64,000 nucleotides of DNA from Leclercia adecarboxylata (lineage in GTDB: Bacteria > Pseudomonadota > Gammaproteobacteria > Enterobacterales > Enterobacteriaceae), in the NCBI GenBank assembly GCA_901472455.1, contig LR590464.1, forward strand, positions 4,588,001 through 4,652,000. Reading direction: 5' to 3'. The notes beneath the pieces were generated by a model that ran no database searches, was not told the DNA's origin, and worked only from the letters and a program-made list of their open reading frames with translations. Below are positions 60,919 through 64,000 of this stretch, piece by piece; the stretch's first letter is position 1; each line of letters begins with the position of its first letter. A program made the position numbers and the translations under genes.

Positions 60919-63239
60919 ATGAAAAAATTAACCATTGGCTTAATTGGTAATCCGAATTCCGGCAAGACCACGTTATTTAATCAGCTTACCGGCGCGCGTC
61001 AGCGAGTGGGTAACTGGGCGGGTGTCACGGTCGAACGTAAAGAAGGCCAGTTTGCGACAACTGATAATCAGGTCACCCTCGTCGATCTGCCCGGCACCTA
61101 CTCATTAACCACCATTTCCTCTCAGACTTCGCTGGATGAGCAGATCGCCTGCCACTACATTCTGAGCGGTGACGCCGACCTGCTGATCAACGTAGTGGAT
61201 GCCTCCAACCTTGAGCGAAACCTCTATCTGACGTTACAGCTGCTGGAGCTGGGTATCCCCTGCGTGGTGGCGCTGAACATGCTCGATATTGCGGAAAAGC
61301 AACAGATCCGTATCGACATTGATGCCCTCTCCGCCCGCCTGGGCTGCCCGGTGGTGCCGCTGGTCTCCACCCGCGCGCGCGGCATTGATGCTCTCAAGCT
61401 GGCGATAGACCGCCACAGCCGCAATACCGACGTGGAGCTGGTGCACTACGCCCAGCCGCTGTTACGGGAAGCCGGGATCCTTGCTCAGGAGATGGCGCAC
61501 AGCATGCCGTTCAAACAGCGTCACTGGCTCGGCCTGCAGATGCTGGAAGGCGATATCTACAGCCGCGCCTATGCCGGTAATGCCGCGCAGTATCTGGATG
61601 CCTCCCTTGCGCGGTTGAACGATGAACTCGACGACCCGGCCCTGCACATTGCCGATGCCCGCTATCAGAGCATCGCCGCCATTTGCGACGTAGCCAGCAA
61701 CGCCCTCACCGCCGAGCCAAGCCGCTTTACCCGGGCGATGGACTCCGTGATCCTCAACCGTTTTCTCGGCCTGCCGGTGTTCCTGCTGGTGATGTACGTG
61801 ATGTTCCTGCTTGCCATCAACATCGGCGGTGCACTGCAGCCGCTGTTTGATGTCGGATCCGTGGCAATCTTTATTCACGGCATTCAGTGGCTGGGCTACA
61901 CCCTGCACCTGCCGGATTGGTTGACCATTTTCCTGGCCCAGGGGCTGGGCGGCGGGATCAACACCGTGCTGCCGCTGGTGCCACAAATCGGCATGATGTA
62001 CCTGTTCCTCTCGTTCCTTGAGGACTCCGGCTACATGGCCCGCGCGGCTTTCGTCATGGATCGTCTGATGCAGGCCCTCGGTCTGCCGGGTAAATCGTTC
62101 GTGCCGCTGATTGTCGGCTTCGGCTGCAACGTGCCGTCAGTCATGGGTGCCCGCACCCTTGATGCGCCACGCGAACGTCTGATGACCATCATGATGGCGC
62201 CGTTTATGTCCTGCGGCGCCCGGCTGGCGATCTTCGCAGTGTTTGCCGCGGCCTTCTTCGGCCAGGAGGGGGCGCTGGCGGTCTTCTCGCTGTATGTGCT
62301 GGGCATCGTGATGGCGATCCTCACCGGCCTGATGCTCAAACACACCATCATGCGCGGTGAAGCCACGCCGTTCGTCATGGAGCTGCCGGTCTACCACGTT
62401 CCACACCTGAAGAGCCTGCTGATCCAGACCTGGCAGCGGCTGAAAGGCTTTGTCCTGCGGGCAGGTAAAGTGATTGTGGTGGTCAGTATCTTCCTCAGCG
62501 CGCTGAACAGCTTTACGCTCAGCGGCCAGGCGGCGGATAACATTAATGACTCAGCGCTGGCCTCCGTCAGCCGGGTGATCACGCCGCTGTTCAAGCCGAT
62601 TGGCGTCCATGAAGACAACTGGCAGGCCACCGTCGGGCTGTTTACCGGCGCGATGGCGAAGGAGGTGGTGGGTCGGCACGCTGAACACCCTCTACACCGC
62701 AGAAAATATTCAGGAAGAGGAGTTTAACCCGGCAGATTTCCACCTCGGGGACGAACTGTTCAGCGCAGTGGATGACACCTGGCAGAGCCTGAAAGACACG
62801 TTCAGCCTGAGCGTCCTGGCGAACCCGATTGAAGCCAGCAAAGGCGACGGGGAGATGGGGACCGGTGCCATGGGCGTGATGAGCGAGAAGTTTGGCAGCG
62901 CCTCGGCGGCCTACAGCTACCTGATCTTCGTCCTGCTCTACATTCCGTGCATCTCGGTGATGGGGGGCCATTGCCCGCGAGTCGAGCCGCGGCTGGATGG
63001 GATTCTCGGTTCTGTGGGGGCTGAATATCGCTTACTCGCTGGCAACGGTGTACTACCAGACGGTCAATTTTAGCCAGCATCCGCACTACAGCCTGATCTG
63101 TATCCTGGCGGTGGTCCTGTTTAACGTAATGGTGATGGGCCTGTTGCGCCGGGCGCGCAGCCGCGTGGACGTCAACCTGCTGGCGAAAGGCAGAACCGCA
63201 GCGGCCTGCTGCGACAGCCCGGCCCGCGACTGTCATTAG
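60919..63239 (+). CDS. feoB: Ferrous iron transporter FeoB (frameshifted)
   Basis: Inner-membrane Fe(II) transporter with an N-terminal G domain: G1 loop GNPNSGKTT (residues 10-18), G3 DLPGTYSL, G4 NMLD. The membrane part has two Gate motifs (GFGCNVPSVMGAR and FMSCGARLAIFA). Two extra bases break it: near 62672 (before VVGTLNTLYTAENIQ) and near 62966 (before AIARESSRGWMGFS). Corrected length 772 aa (E. coli 773). The C-terminus ends CCDSPARDCH. It overlaps neither neighbour; feoC starts nine bases on. Confidence 0.96.
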
Positions 63240-63247
63240 GAGGCGGC

Positions 63248-63484
63248 ATGGCATCGTTAATTGAAGTCCGTGATTTACTGGCGTTGCAGGGAAGAATGGA
63301 CGCTACCCAGCTCAGCCAAATACTGCGCACGCCGCAGGCAATGATCGAGGCCATGCTTGAACGTCTGGAAGCGATGGGGAAAGCAAAGCGTATCCGGGAG
63401 GATGCCGACGGCTGCTTATCCGGCAGCTGTAAAAGCTGCCCCGAAGGAAAAGCCTGCCTCAGGGAGTGGTGGGCGCTGCGTTAA
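63248..63484 (+). CDS. feoC: FeoC, iron transport regulator
   Basis: Small winged-helix protein, 78 aa, intact. Four cysteines (56, 61, 64, 70) in CLSGSCKSCPEGKACL can bind an iron-sulfur cluster, a known feature of enterobacterial FeoC, which protects FeoB from proteolysis in Klebsiella-type systems. GGAGG ribosome binding site. Confidence 0.95.
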   Translation: MASLIEVRDLLALQGRMDATQLSQILRTPQAMIEAMLERLEAMGKAKRIREDADGCLSGSCKSCPEGKACLREWWALR

Positions 63485-63490
63485 TCGTCA

Positions 63491-63520
63491 GTAAAGCCGG
63501 GCAACTCTGCCCGGCTTTAT
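63491..63520. terminator. Terminator of the feoABC operon
   Basis: GTAAAGCCGGGCAA-CTC-TGCCCGGCTTTATC, a strong hairpin six bases after the feoC stop. Flanking A and T runs also let it serve the convergent gene. Confidence 0.85.
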
Positions 63521-63524
63521 CTCA

Positions 63525-63796
63525 TTATTTGAAGACTTCTGCGGTCGCGCGGATATCTTTCTGATCTTTGTTGGCGCTGGTGACGACATAATACTTACCG
63601 CCCATCTCATCTGCTTTCTTGGAAAGCTCTTTTCTCGCATCCATCGGCGCGGTGGTATCAGAGGTAGAGATATCGCCAAACTTTCGTCAAATTCATCTCT
63701 TTCACTTTATCTTTCTGGATTTCTTCTGCCGCCATCACGCCAAAAAGAGAGTGATCCAATAACCAGAGAAGCAACAATACCTGTAACAAGTTTCAT
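63525..63796 (-). CDS. Small periplasmic DUF1471 (YdgH/BhsA/McbA-like) protein (frameshifted)
   Basis: After two corrections it reads as an 89 aa protein: signal peptide MKLVTGIVASLVIGSLSFGV ending at MAA, then a DUF1471 domain with APMDARKELSKKADEMGG and DIRATAEVFK, the conserved end of the family. Relatives (BhsA, McbA, YhcN) respond to stress and biofilm signals; the role of this one is unknown. Indels: an extra T near 63752 and an extra base near 63680. In E. coli this slot holds yhgA, so this is a lineage-specific gene. Confidence 0.75.
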
Positions 63797-63908
63797 AGTC
63801 ATGACTCCCAAAGAGGATTGTAGTTTTGATTATCGAAGGCGGGATAACCGCAACGATAAATTAAGTATTGTTGCGGTATGTCACTTTTTCCAGCGGGAAT
63901 AAAAATAA

Positions 63909-64000
63909 TCAGACTAAACGCTGACTTAAGGTCGTTATCGCTGCGCAAAACTCATTAGGGTGAGAGATAAAGGGCGCATGGGCTGCTTTGGCAACGATCA
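63909..64000 (-). CDS. bioH: BioH carboxylesterase, C-terminal part (cut by window end)
   Basis: Last 29 codons of BioH, the pimeloyl-ACP methyl ester esterase of biotin synthesis. The frame reads IVAKAAHAPFISHPNEFC and ends SQRLV at the TGA at 63909-63911. The histidine in KAAHAPF corresponds to the catalytic His of the E. coli enzyme. The gene continues beyond 64000. Confidence 0.85.
   Translation of the reverse strand, partial: IVAKAAHAPFISHPNEFCAAITTLSQRLV

Overview
The window is chromosomal DNA from a gammaproteobacterium of the family Enterobacteriaceae, in the Enterobacter / Leclercia / Lelliottia group. Gene order from rpsL to bioH follows the E. coli K-12 and Salmonella str-to-gntX region almost gene for gene, and the proteins are close to their E. 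coli counterparts. The genus cannot be fixed from the sequence alone.

Layout: (1) 1-4700: rpsL, the tusBCD sulfur relay, yheO, fkpA, slyX, slyD, yheV. (2) 4695-9087: kefB-kefG potassium efflux and the ABC-F gene yheS. (3) 9103-17112: an accessory block absent from E. coli K-12, a complete malonate decarboxylase cluster mdcABCDEFGH on the minus strand with a convergent LysR-type regulator (mdcR), inserted between yheS and yheT. (4) 17403-28013: yheT, yheU, prkB, yhfA, crp, yhfK, argD, pabA, the fic-yhfG toxin-antitoxin pair, ppiA, tsgA. (5) 28018-34847: codA without codB, then the anaerobic nitrite operon nirBDC-cysG behind a recognisable FNR and NarL/NarP promoter. (6) 34982-41696: yhfL and the aroK-aroB-damX-dam-rpe-gph-trpS run on the minus strand. 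(7) 41992-53085: hofMNOPQ, mrcA, nudE, igaA, yrfG, hslR, hslO. (8) 53464-64000: pckA, ompR-envZ, greB, yhgF, feoABC, a small periplasmic DUF1471 protein and the 3' end of bioH. E. coli yhgE (hslO-pckA) and yhgA (feoC-bioH) are missing.

The mdc genes form one metabolic unit. MdcA, C, D and E are the biotin-independent decarboxylase, MdcB and MdcG make and attach the phosphoribosyl-dephospho-CoA prosthetic group to Ser25 of MdcC, MdcH charges it with malonyl, MdcF imports malonate, and MdcR probably senses it. The nir genes reduce nitrite to ammonia, with cysG supplying siroheme. feoABC imports ferrous iron under anaerobic control.

A major caveat is data quality. About half of the genes, including rpsL, trpS, ompR, mrcA and feoB, carry one or more single-base insertions or deletions, mostly one extra base in a short homopolymer. 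Correcting one base each time restores the full family protein. I therefore treat these as probable sequencing errors and annotate whole genes spanning the frameshifts, not pseudogenes. I see no tRNA, rRNA, insertion sequence, prophage or CRISPR array. No clearly new system was found. The most unusual non-coding structure is a perfect 24-bp stem hairpin between mdcE and mdcF.
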